A stretch of 64,000 nt of DNA from NCBI RefSeq assembly GCF_028583425.1, contig NC_072800.1, positions 6,027,001 through 6,091,000 of the forward strand, read 5' to 3'. Source of the DNA: Eublepharis macularius (lineage: Eukaryota; Chordata; Lepidosauria; Squamata; Eublepharidae). Positions 34,494 through 44,956 of the stretch are shown piece by piece (positions within the stretch are counted from its first letter, which is position 1; the number at the start of each line of letters is the position of its first letter). The position numbers and the translations under genes were made by a program. The notes beneath the pieces were generated by a model. That model had not been told where the DNA came from. It searched no databases and saw only the letters and a program-made list of their open reading frames with translations.

Positions 34494-34703
34494 CTCAGAG
34501 CCAAACTACAAGTGATGTCTTACACAGGTTGGACACTAGTCGGCTTCCCTCAAGTTTTGATGGGAAATGTAGGCATCCTGGTCTTGCAGCTGTAATGGAG
34601 AGCCAAGCTGTAAAACCAGGGCGCCTACATTTCCCATCAAAACTTGAGGGAAGCTGACAAGTGTCCAACCTGTGTAAGGCGTCACTTGTAGTTTGGCTCT
34701 CAG
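34494..34703. mobile_element. Foldback MITE (CTCAGAG..CTACAAGTGA family), copy 2
   Basis: About 210 bp. The ends CTCAGAGCCAAACTACAAGT and the matching inverted end enclose arms of about 90 bp that share CAAGTTTTGATGGGAAATGT. Inserted in DIRS-like sequence. Confidence 0.82.
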
Positions 34704-34829
34704 ATTCAGACAGCTGGGCTGACTGTTTTGGTAGGGATATTTCCTTCTCCTCCACATCTGAAGGAATTCATCCTTCTCCTTGTCATTACAGACTCTATCA
34801 GAGGGCGATCCGCCTGTTCTGTGGGGATC

Positions 34830-35045
34830 CCTGACTGATAAACATTACAAACTGCCTTATTCTGACTTAGACCATCAGTCAGTGATATCTGCTCAGACGG
34901 GCAGCAAGTCTCCAGGGTCTCAGGAAGAGGTTTTTCCCATCATCTACCTGATCTTTTTACCTGGAGTTAATGGGGAACAAACCTGGATCCTTTGCATACA
35001 AAGCAGAAGCTCTTCCACAGAGCCACAGCCTTACTCGTGGAGGGA
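34830..35045 (-). mobile_element. tRNA-headed SINE (GGCTCAGTGG family), inverted
   Basis: On the minus strand it reads a tRNA-like head (GGCTGTGGCTCTGTGGAAG, box-B-like GGTTTGTTCCCC) and a body with CCTGAGACCCTGGAGA. The same family appears at 46381 and 55340. Confidence 0.6.
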
Positions 35046-35155
35046 GGAGGAGGAGGAGGTAGACACCACACCACTATTAACAGAGGTTTCAGCCCAGCAG
35101 AGATTATATATTTCCTCCCTCCTTAGTTAGTCTTAAGAAGTTAAAAGGTTCAAAG

Positions 35156-35374
35156 TAGGGTTGCCAGCTCTAAGTTGGGAAATTCCTGGAGATCTGGGGG
35201 GTGAAACCTGGAGAAAGTGGGGTTTGGGGAGGGAAAGAACCTTAGCATGGCATAATTCCATACAGTCCACCCCCAAAAGTAGCCATTTTCTTCAGGTGAA
35301 CTGATCTCTATGGCCTGGAGACCAGTTGTAATTCCGGGAGATCTCCAGCCACTACCTGGAGGCTGGCAACCTTA
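35156..35374 (+). mobile_element. hAT-type MITE, complete copy with 8-bp target duplication
   Basis: 219 bp with ends TAGGGTTGCCAGC and GCTGGCAACCTTA. The flanking 8-bp duplication GTTCAAAG (35148-35155 and 35375-35382) is exact. The 8-bp length and TAGGGTTGCCA ends place it in the hAT superfamily. It has no coding capacity. Confidence 0.85.
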
Positions 35375-35382
35375 GTTCAAAG

Positions 35383-36190
35383 ACACAGGCAAGTTTGTGT
35401 CCTTTATACATTACCCATCTGACAGGGAAAGTCCTGTTGTAAAGGCAGGGCTAGATCCAAAGGGGAAAAGCCTGCTGTAGAATCTACAGCCAGGAGGTTG
35501 GCATGGGCACATTCACATGGCGCCAGAGCTGAGGAGATTCCTGGCATCTTTACTGGGCCAAGGTGCTTCTGACTGGCAAAGTGACAGGATTTCCTCCCTC
35601 ATAGTCAGTCTAATTGCTGGCAGAAATTCTGGAGGTAACACGCTCAGGGGAACACTTACATGGCCCTCCTGAGCTTGTCGGCTGGAGCTCTGGGTGTCTG
35701 GATTATGCTTCTGCCGTGTCTCTCCAGCCAGGAGATTGGCAAGCGCATCTTTGAGATAAGGTGGAAAATGACTAGGCGCATTGGTGCTTCCCGCCAAAAT
35801 TGAGCTCCACTAGGTGGCGCTGTTCTCAGCTAGCTGACTGAGGCGCGCTGTTTTAACAAGCTCCCTCTGTGAAAGACGGGGCTGTTTCGAGGCCTGCGTC
35901 TCCTCCGAGGCCGTTTCCTCACCGGGGAACCGCACAGCCTAAGAGGCATGCTGGTGCTGGATGGGCTTGTTCCTGCAGCAAGTAGGACAACTCCATGGGA
36001 ACAGCCCGTACTCTCCTCCATGAAGCTTTCCTCAGTGCCCAATGACTCTCTAGAGACCATATTGTCCTCTTCTCTTCTTTCTTTGGCAAGAGGAGTAAAA
36101 GGAAATGGGAGGAGAAGGACTAAGGAGTAAGGTAAAGCATGGTTTGAGGAAAAAGAAAGGTAAATAAGAGATATAGAGAAAAAGCAGCAG
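35383..36190 (-). other. Probable 5' region of the DIRS-like element
   Basis: Minus-strand frames here (PPYLKDALANLLAGETRQ and MREEILSLCQSEAPWP at about 35.5-35.8 kb) may be DIRS gag, but I see no decisive motif. Confidence 0.35.
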
Positions 36191-36407
36191 AGCTAGTCTG
36201 CTGCAGAACTGCTCTCCCTGGAGGCAGGAACAGAACTGAAGAGAGAGGGTGTCCCACACGCCAGACGGAAGAGGAAGAAAATTAGTTCCCGCCTCCCTGA
36301 TCGGATGGTGGGAATCATCCAAGATGTCCTCCGCCTCAGAGGGAGAATTAGTGATTCCAAAGTTCTCATACACATGAATATCTTTTGGCCCTCCACCAAT
36401 ACCCCCC

Positions 36408-36560
36408 CTTCACCCAGCCAGAATCAGGCGTGGAGCATGAGGCAATGCCCACCTCCTCTTCACCCAGCACGGATCAGGCACAGAGCAGGTGGCAATGCCC
36501 GCCTTCACCTGACTGGGATCAGTCAGGGAGGAAAAGGAGGCAATGCCCACCTGCCCACCC
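36408..36560 (+). repeat. Minisatellite, about 50-bp unit, three copies
   Basis: Three imperfect units, each with a GGATCAG or GAATCAG core and GGCAATGCCCACCT or GGCAATGCCCGCCT. It directly follows the DIRS-like border. Confidence 0.65.
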
Positions 36561-36720
36561 TCCCCTTTCTAGAGCCCGTTGTATTTTTCTCCACAATGGA
36601 CTTTGTTACTAGTTTAGCATGCTCTAAGACAACAACCAGGCTCAAACAACTCCTAATACTCGGGCTGACAGCATTGCTTTGGCAAACGGAGATTTTGAGG
36701 GTGGTACCTGGGAAGGGTTG

Positions 36721-36884
36721 GAGCCCCGTGACGCAGAGTGGTAAGGTGCAGTACTGCAGCCCAAGTTCTGCTCACGACCTGAGTTCGATCCTTGCGGAAG
36801 CCGGGTTCAGGTAGCTGGCTCAAGGTTGACTCAGCCTTCCATTCTTCTGAGGTTGATAAAATGAATACCCAGTTTCCTGGGGGT
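36721..36884 (+). mobile_element. Sauria SINE, tRNA-derived head (first half)
   Basis: GAGCCCCGTGACGCAGAGTG, then GAGTTCGATCC (box B) and TCAAGGTTGACTCAGCCTTCC are hallmarks of the squamate Sauria SINE, which moves with BovB LINEs. It stops at GGGGGT, and the rest of the SINE resumes at 38106. Confidence 0.85.
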
Positions 36885-38105
36885 TGACTCAGGTTCAAAA
36901 GCAGGGGTTGCCAGACAGTACAGAGGATGATTGACATGTTTCCGCACACACACACACCCCATGTGACTAGCCTGAAATGGCAGTTGGGGATGGAATGCTG
37001 AGGGGCTGACAGTTGGAGTAAGCAAAAGAGTGAGGGGAGTTGGTGTCTGGCTTTTGATCAGAGCGGGTCAGCCAGAGAGTCCTCTGTGTGAGGAAGGAAG
37101 GGAAGGAGTTCTTTTAGAAGTGAAATCTGTACATTCCTGAAGTACTTTTAGTCCTTGGACTAGAGTGGGAAAGACAGCACTAAATCCTGTGTAAACTCAA
37201 GAGATCTGGGAATTATAGTGGGCCAAGGAAGTTGGCAGAAAGGAGTCTCCCCTTCGGCACCAGGAACAGGGTTATAGGTCATAACTATAATACCTGCCCA
37301 GTATCTTGAAAGGGTTTGACTCAGAGCGGAACTACAAGTGACAAAAGGCACAGGTTGGACACTTGTCAGCTTCCCTCAAGTTTTGATGGGAAATGTAGGC
37401 AGCTTGGCGGAATGTTGGACAAGTGACAGTTGAAAAGTCCATTGGACAGCAGTCGGAGAGCCAAGCTGCAAGACCAGGATGCCTACATTTCCCATCAAAA
37501 CTTGAGGGAAGCTGACAAGTGTCCAACCTGTGCCTTTTGTCACTTGTAGTTCCGCTCTCAGTGGAGCACTCTTAAGTCTGGAGGGGAAGTCGTGCTGTGC
37601 CTGTGTTAAAAGTGGAGCATTTGTGAAGCAGTGCCAATCTCTGAAAGAACTCACTTTAACATCTTTAAGTCTAATAATATCAACATTTCTCAAAGAAGCC
37701 AGCAACTTAGAATCATACCAAGTGTTTTGTGCCTCACACCAGTGAAGTTTCTGTACAAAAACCTTTCCATTACTTCAGTTCAAACACCTGCCTACCTGCC
37801 TTCTTACGTTACCTACTTGTAAATAAACCTTCTGTTACACTTTGAATCTCCCCAAGCCTTGTATGCCAGTTTCTGTTTAAGGGAAGCGCAAACCCGTTCT
37901 TTCCCCTACTTGGACTTGGCTGGGTAACCATACTACTTATATGTTACTGAAGGGTGGGACAAGAAAGAAAGTTGAAGCTTAACACCAACCAGACTACTTA
38001 AGGCTTTCCAGCCCAGTATTCAGCTTCATAGGCTTAGAGAGGAGAAGTTTTACCTCAGGGTAGGGGAAGGTCAGCCCAAGCCTGAGACAAGGGTTTGAGA
38101 CGAGA
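36885..38105. mobile_element. 1.2-kb insertion splitting the Sauria SINE (unclassified)
   Basis: The insert is flanked by GGGT on both sides (36881-36884 and 38106-38109), a possible 4-bp target duplication. It begins TGACTCAGG and ends GACGAGA. It contains a foldback MITE and, at about 37820, an AATAAACC signal followed by U5-like sequence. The ends are not TG..CA, so the class is left open. Confidence 0.5.
37320..37561. mobile_element. Foldback MITE (CTCAGAG..CTACAAGTGA family), copy 3
   Basis: About 240 bp. Ends CTCAGAGCGGAACTACAAGT and its inverted partner start arms of over 75 bp with CAAGTTTTGATGGGAAATGT, very close to copy 2. The element lies inside the insert that splits the Sauria SINE. 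Confidence 0.85.
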
Positions 38106-38254
38106 GGGTAAAGTGTAAATGGCTGGGGAAGGCAATGGCAAACCACCTTGTAACAAAAAGTCTTGCCAAGAAAACGTCGTGATGCAACACCCCTCTATGG
38201 GTCAGTAATGACTTGGTGCTTGCACAGGGGACTATCTTTACCTTTTACCTACCT
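38106..38254 (+). mobile_element. Sauria SINE, BovB-like tail (second half)
   Basis: GGTAAAGTGTAAATGGCTGG, then GGCAATGGCAAACCACCTTG, GGTGCTTGCACAGGGGAC and a terminal TACCTTTTACCT are the body and ACCTTT-type end of Sauria SINEs. Confidence 0.85.
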
Positions 38255-40285
38255 GGGGAGGGTGGAGTATGGAGACAATTTGATGTCACTTCTGGATGGC
38301 TCTCTATAAATTTCCCCAGATCTCTATGGTAAAGACTATAGAGACATGGGGAAATTCCAAAACAAGGCAATGGTGGAACAGCCCCACTGACATGTGAGCA
38401 CTGCCCCTTCTTGCCCTCTGGGGTGTCTAGGAGTAACCTGAGGCAGTCCAAGTCCCCACCGGGCATGTGCCATCCACGTGGTGCCCCCCAAGCCTCAGAT
38501 GGGTTTTCACTCTTTTTCTCTCATGCCCACTGGCATAACTTGGCCTTGAAGGAACTGCCCATGGGGAGATCCAAGGCTCTGCACTCCCCTGGGTGGGCTT
38601 GCCACTCTGAGTCCTGCCTTCTTCCCAGTTTCCTGCTGCCTGGCACCTGGCTCCTGCAGGGACCCTTTACTGCACTTGTGCTCCACCGGGGACCAGCCAA
38701 TTGCCAACAGACCACCCTCTTCCCGTGGCACCTGTTTTAGCTAGCATGGTTGCGCAGAGGGAGTCTATGTGGTACAGAGAACAGCAGAATTTTAAAAGCA
38801 TTTATTAAAGAAAAGAAAAAAATGTTCATGCACTTCTAAGTACAGCTCCAAAAGCTAGCAAGGGAACTCAAGAAAAGATGAATAAAAATGCAATTCCTTT
38901 CTCCCTCCCTTGGTACATGCCTAATTTAGATCTCTCTATCTTAGAAAGTTCCAGTTTAGTGAGATGTCCTCCTTCCTTCCCTGGCTCAGGCCTCCAGCCT
39001 CCACATGGCTGTACCAGGAGGTTTTCTCCCTGTGCGCACGTCAAAGGGGCAGGTCAGAGAGGCTTTTCCTAGATGTTTTAAGAAGAAACCTTTCTGGCAT
39101 TTAGTCCTCCAAGTCTCTGTCCCCCCCACACACACACCTGAGAGGGTAAGTTTCTATCAGAAAGTGTTCTGACCACATTTGCACAATGAAAGTCCAGGGC
39201 TGAGTGTGGCTGAAAACGCTTTCCCTGGCTTTCCCTCCCACCTCCAACTTGTTCTCGGCTAAGAGAAACTTTTTAAATAAAAGATATTTTATTTAGATAA
39301 AAGCATTTCTCCACAAAGGCAATTTCTAGCTGCCACCCCCCGCTTCCTGTTCCTCAGTTTCTTGAGTGCAGCGACTTGGGGCCAACGATGGAAATTCTCT
39401 TGCAACAGGCAGGCAAATGACAAGCCTACCTGGTGCCAGAAGGTCAATAGACAATCTTTTAACATTTGGCAGTTTATTTGTTGCAATCAAAACTGGAAAA
39501 TGCGGGGGGAGGGGGGGAGGTCCTCATAAGTGGAAAAGGTGAAATCCTTCACTGGTGAAAACTGTTCAGAAGGCAATTACCTATAGCATCATGAATGAAC
39601 TCTAATCTGTCCCTTGGCATAACATAATCATATTTTGGTATTATCTTTAAAAGGGAGTGAAAATGCCCTTTGTGCCACGTAAATATTAAGAGAAATCTGT
39701 CTGGTTGACAAAGCTGCACTGAACTTTTATTGTGGTTTGGAGTGTGAACAGAAGGTGGCAGCACTGCTCTATGGAAGAAGTCGATGGCCCCAGTTAAAGC
39801 GGGCTGTATTTCCATAGCAGTAACAGAAAATAACAAGTAGGCCATTGAACACAAACTAATCAAGGAATGTTTAATTGGCCTCCTGGGAAAGAGCAGTTTA
39901 TAATTCTGGATTTTTAAAATTTATCTCATGTACAGAATTTGTATCCTGCCTTTATGCCCAGCCAGGTGGCCTGATGGATTGCCAAACATCACCCACCTGA
40001 GATAGCATGAGTTGCCCTCAGACTGCTCACCTTCAGCCTCCAGAACTTCAGTGAATATCAAGCGAAATGCACGCCATCCTCTCCTGGAGTGACTCCTCCC
40101 AATTTGGTTGCCTGCCTGGGACTGCAAGATGTGGGGGGGGGGGGGGCAACATGAGGCCACAGCACAAGCCTGACAGGCAGCGCTCAGCTTGGTAGATCAC
40201 AAGAGTGCAGACCTGGGATAAGCTGGCTAAGCCATTTGCATTTAATGGCTGCCCTTGAGCTTCCAGAAAGAAGACACTAAGCCAA
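38255..40285. other. No gene seen
   Basis: Only short chance frames, a G-rich run (about 39503-39520) and simple sequence. I recognise no exon, RNA gene or named repeat. Confidence 0.4.
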
Positions 40286-40289
40286 TTAA

Positions 40290-40775
40290 AGTCAAGCAAT
40301 GCATATCTGGATGCCAGTTTCTTTTTATTTTCCCCCTGTCCCTTTTGGTTTAGAGGCTGAGGACAAACCTGCAATGTTCTGCATGTGACCTTTCTGGGGG
40401 GATTCCTCTCAGAGGAGCAATAGTGACCTTGTGGCATTTTGCAGCTCAGCAATGCTGGGTGGTGTGGGAAGGAACTGATGGCAGCCCAGGACACTTTTCG
40501 AAGCCAAGCATCTTCCTGATCTCCCGAACGCAGACGGCGACTTCCGCTGCAGTTGCTATCCCCTCCTCTCATCCCACTTTGAAGAATGGCCTAAAGAAAT
40601 GAAAGCCCTCCAGCACTAGAAGGGTATCAGAGCTGTGCAACAAAGACGTTGGCAAAGAAACATCTGTGGAAAAGGCTGAGAGGTTAGAACTCTGATTGTA
40701 AAGTATAGGGGGTTGGTCACGCATGGTCACGCAACCTGAACAAACACACTTGCTCAGGAACAATCATCTTTGAAA
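40290..40775 (+). repeat. Unidentified interspersed repeat, copy 2 (compact)
   Basis: Matches the two segments of 12885-13930 in order and strand. The minus strand keeps a partly shared frame between copies (CKMP..HYC.SER, then VTCR.LQ.CPQPL, then KG.GENKKK.ASRY). This could reflect an old coding origin or chance. Confidence 0.6.
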
Positions 40776-41493
40776 GTGAACTGCATGCCTGGAAGTGGCA
40801 TGACTGGGGGGGTGCGCATTGCCATGTGCCCTGCTCACAATGCCTGGGGTGGAAAAATGCACTGCCTTGGGGCCCTTTTGTATAGTTGCCTGGTCTTCAG
40901 AGTAGGAAGAGCTGAAGGTTGAGAGAGAGATCCTGGGAGCTAAGAGTCAAGGACTGGCAGTTCAGGGAAGGAGCCTGACAATATTTACAACAACTTCACG
41001 TGTTCAAAAAAGGGACATTTTCAAGTGTTCAAGGATGTTGCTTACTATTTGTCATCCAGACGTAACCTGAACAGAAAGGGGTTTGTTGTGGATGGAAACA
41101 GCCACTATCTGATGGTGGGAATGGCAAAGTATAAATATTTAAGCAAATGGCTGGATACCTAATTTAGTATTGTTAAGTCCAAATTGTTTGCATGCCGTGA
41201 ACCCCTGCATCTTTTCCCATGGTAATTTTGGATGTGAAATCTCAGATTAAAAACCTGGTTTTGAATTTGGAATTCTGAAATTTTGACTTAAAATCTGCAC
41301 AGCTTAAATGCATTCATGTGTTTTTATTGCTTTGACATTTTGAAATCTTATAAGCTGCCAGCCACTCAATATTCATCATCAGACATCAGGTATTTAACAA
41401 TACTTATCTATGTGACCAGATTTGTTGTGCTCTAACAAATAATGGTAAATACTACTGGATGCCAACAATCAAATACTGTTAGTATTAGGTTAT

Positions 41494-42005
41494 TGTCATG
41501 TATGCCAGCATACCTGCCATGATTGTATTCTGCATTTTGTACTGGTCAATGTTGTTTGCCAGAGTTGTATGCTGTATTCTGTGTAGATCATCTGAGAGTG
41601 TCTTAACTGCTAATATTAATTGCAGGAGAGCCAGTGGGCCTCTCTGTTATCTGTGGAAAATATATACTTTCACTTCTTCCAGCACGCATCCTTGAAGGAG
41701 AGCTGCTAGCAGCGGACATTGTATCTCTTCCCAGAGATGGGGATATTTTTCTTTGTACTTCATGTAGTCTAAACTAATCTGTTCCCATGTAACTTCTCTG
41801 GAGTTGTGCGCCAGAATGTCAATGGACCCCGAAGGTTGGGAGGTTCCCTATAACTAGTAATGCCTTTGTTTGAATTGTCACTTCTGCCAATTGCCACCTT
41901 TGGGTGAACACTTGTACTGTATGGATCTCAATAAAGCTACTTCAACTGGAACACCTGCGTGTTAACTGTGGAGGGCTTGAGGGACCTAACTGCCAGGGAC
42001 TGACA
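41494..42005 (+). mobile_element. Solo LTR (LTR retroelement, family undetermined)
   Basis: 512 bp, starting TGTCATGTATG and ending GGGACTGACA, with an exact 5-bp duplication GTTAT (41489-41493 and 42006-42010). AATAAA lies near 41930, followed by a U5-like end. Size and layout resemble the solo LTR at 17419, but the sequences are not clearly alike. Confidence 0.88.
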
Positions 42006-42010
42006 GTTAT

Positions 42011-43935
42011 ATCCAACTAGCAAAGGCATGTGGGAAATCAAATATTAAAATGCAAAACATTCAAAGAACACAGAAAAATATCTGCTATCAATATTTGCAG
42101 AGGCAAATGCTGACGAGAATCTGGTGGAACAAATTTCTTCCAGCTATCTTGACACCCCTATTCAGGAATTGCTGAAATTAACTCAACACTAACCGACAGC
42201 CCTCTTTTAATACAAAGAATAGGGGCTGTGGGTGTCAGTCCTTGGCAGGGAGAATCCCCAAGTTCTCCACAGCAAACGTGCAGGTGTATTGGTTGAAGTA
42301 ACTTTATTAGAGATCCATCAGGTTCAAGGTGCTCAGACAAGTGAAATTGGCAGAAGTGACATAACTAGGGTTGGTGATATTAGTTATAGGGAAGGTTCCC
42401 GCCATCAGGAAAAGGACGGTTAAGGTTTTAGGCGCGGAGGCATGCAGGAGCCAAAAGGGGAGGGGGTGAAAGGGAGAAGCTAGGTTTAGGCTAGACAGAA
42501 CAAAGAATGAAATCATCTCAGTTCCCAAGAAAGACACATTTCGAGCCAGCTGCAGCCAGCCTTCAAGGACACTTGCTGGAGGTGGGGGAAGAGAAAGTAA
42601 ATACTTGCGAGATAACCCACTGCCTTAACATCAATAAGAAACTTCTCATGCCCTCAGAGGACCAGCACATAACACAGAATACATTCATGGCAGATATCCA
42701 GACAGGCATATATGACAGTGGGTTTCCTAACATTTTGCTACTGGATTATTTTCTGTCATCTTCAAATTCTGAAGCAGTTTCCTGCTGAGCTTAATGAGGT
42801 AGATTTGTATCTGATTCTGACACTGCTGTTGTACATCTATACTGTCAGAATCGGAATCATTTGGAACAAAATCTGAATTGCCTTATATCCTCAACTATTA
42901 TGCAACTATAATAGAAGAACCTTAATGTGAGTTGGCTGAATTTTCCATAATGGCTGTCTGTCTATATGTGGAATGAAGGCCTTTTCACACATTCATCTCT
43001 CTTTGCTTTGAACCATCTCATGGTATGTTTATTGAATGATTTACTTTGACTGTCACTCTCAAGTTAGAGCCCTCAGGGCAGCAGACATCTGAGCACTCGG
43101 TTACAATCTTGGGCTTGCTCTGTCATGACAAGTATTCAGTGGCCGGTCATCTGCAGCTGCTTCACAGGGAGAGCTTGGATTTTCAAGGAACAGAAGAGGG
43201 CATTGCTGTGCAAATAAAAAATGCAGTTCCTCAATCTTAAACAACAAGGAGTTATGATTGGGGAGGGGGACTATCTTCAGCACAACATTTACTGCTTAGT
43301 GAGGTGATTAAACCTGTGTGTGGTGCTACCACCACAAATTCCAGACAGGAACACAATATTCCTTCAGGCAAATTATTCTCTTGGCATTGGAAAAAAGAAG
43401 TGAGATGTGTTCTAGCTTAACCATTCCCCTGACGTTATGTGGAGGGACCATTTTTGTATGAAGAGTCACTCCATTAGGAGACTCTTTACCTGCAATCCAA
43501 GTGTTACCTCTGCAGTGAGGCCAAATCTCTGCTTCTGAACCTTTAGCTGCAGCTGACACAATGCTTTGGTTCAGGCATCGTATAAAACCAAGTTAACCTA
43601 ACTATATGGCAAGTTAGGGCATGTCAAGTTAGGATCTGAAATTGTGGCTTGAGGTTCATTAACCACAGTTCGTCTTCATTATAATTGCATGCCATTTAGA
43701 GATGTGGACATCCTAGCTCGTTCCCTGGTGCAATGCAGGCTGGGATACCAGCCAGGTCTTTGAGAGGGAAAGAGTGAAGACAATGAAACCAGCATTTGTT
43801 CTGAACGACCATCTGTGAGCCAAATCCTAGTTTCACAACTAACCATTGTTAAAATAAACTGTGGTTTTGTGGTGTGTCTGAACTGAGCCATAGACATTTT
43901 GCAGACGCTTTTCCTACTGCGTTTTTACAGATTCT
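42011..43935. other. No gene seen
   Basis: No motif-bearing frame, RNA gene or named repeat recognised in this 1.9-kb stretch. Confidence 0.4.
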
Positions 43936-43937
43936 AG

Positions 43938-44133
43938 TTGGTCCAGGTTAGCCAATCTTGTCAGATCTTAGCTACTAAGCAGGCTCAGCCATGGTTGGTA
44001 TCTGGATGGAAGCCTGCCAAGGAAGTCCAAGGTCACTAACGGAGGCAAGCAACGGTAAGCCACCTCCGAATGTCTCTTGCCATGAATGCCCCAGCAGGGG
44101 GCAACATGATGCAGTGATGACTTGGTGACACCT
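43938..44133 (+). mobile_element. 5S rRNA-derived SINE with BovB-type tail
   Basis: The 5S-like head (AGCCAATCTTGTCAGATCTT, then TAAGCAGGCTC and TATCTGGATGG) is followed by a tail with AAGCCACCTCCGAATGTCTC and GATGATGACTTGGTG-like sequence. This is the layout of 5S-Sauria SINEs. Confidence 0.75.
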
Positions 44134-44441
44134 CATTTTTATGGAGGGAGCAGCAGCGTAGGAACGGGACATTCTGGAAAAGCCACACCACACTGTCGTG
44201 TGCTGCTTCTCCAAGGAGCTGCCTAGCTGCTGAGCTGAGGAGAGTGTTCCATCTGTACTAGGGAAATCTAGGGAAGCCTTTCTGCCCAGGGCAACAAGCA
44301 GCTCGGAGGCATTTGAATTAACCACCTTCACAGTGCTGAAGCTCTAGTTCCTATCACCACCAGCACCCAGCTGCTTTGGGGGACCGCGACATATTGTGTG
44401 TTCCAATCACATTTGACACTCTGGCAGTCTTCATTAACCAG

Positions 44442-44490
44442 AGGACGGACGGACGGACGGACGCACACACACACACACACACACACACAG
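44442..44490 (+). repeat. Compound microsatellite (GGAC)n then (AC)n
   Basis: About five GGAC units run directly into about twelve AC units. Confidence 0.9.
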
Positions 44491-44608
44491 AGCTGTGCTG
44501 TGTATTGCTTCACTGTTGTCAACACTGAAAACCAGCAGAGATGCCTGGCCTTGGGCACACCAGTTTGGCATGCTTGCTAGGTAACTGGGAGCAGCTGAAG
44601 ATCTAACT

Positions 44609-44956
44609 CAGGGTTCCCCAATGTGGTACCTGCCAAGATTTTCTCCAAGGTGGTGCCTGCCAAGATTTGCAGAAAGTGGGCAGAGCCATTGCAAGATAAG
44701 GCTTGCTCTTGGCTGCCCTCATGCAAATGGAAGGGTTTCCCACAGGAGGATCAGGTGGGCTCAGCACCTGGACTTCCTTCAGTCAGCATGTGGCTCCATT
44801 AACCCTTCAGGCTTTCCTTCTTTCTAAGAGGGGTGCGCATGGGGGAGGTATTCTATTTGGCTCTGCTTCCTGTGGAAGACATTTGGGGGGCATCACTCAC
44901 CACCCCCTCTCAAAATTCCAAAAGTGCCTGGAGGCTCAAAAAGTTGGGGATCCCTG
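44609..44956. mobile_element. Nonautonomous hAT-like element
   Basis: About 350 bp with inverted ends CAGGGTTCCCCAA and TTGGGGATCCCTG. Flanks ATCTAACT and CCCTAGCT agree at 5 of 8 positions, a plausible worn 8-bp duplication. Confidence 0.65.

Larger units (their letters stand above)
17336..36345 (-). mobile_element. DIRS1-like tyrosine-recombinase retrotransposon (fossil, heavily nested)
   Basis: A decayed DIRS1-group element reading on the minus strand. The RT region (about 19440-18750) has GVYSIFFTFPKKN, DLTEAYLHIPI, ITPRVFTKLLI and the degenerate YPDNLLIS. The gag-like region lies at about 20400-20063 (SRHPWLRAWPADSYSKNI, PFQRDKLFG) and continues beyond chromovirus B. Inverted sequence blocks typical of DIRS ends link 17336-17413 with 18163-18250, and 17933-18000 with 36195-36300. 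I do not see the tyrosine recombinase. The element carries many breaks and at least six insertions, including a solo LTR, B (with C inside it), foldbacks, a SINE and a MITE. It is much older than B. Outer borders are approximate. Confidence 0.75.

Noticed and set aside
40290-40465. Cysteine-rich minus-strand frame resembling an R-spondin or thrombospondin segment
   Set aside because: The cysteine spacing does not fit either family, and the sequence is a repeat shared with 12.9 kb.
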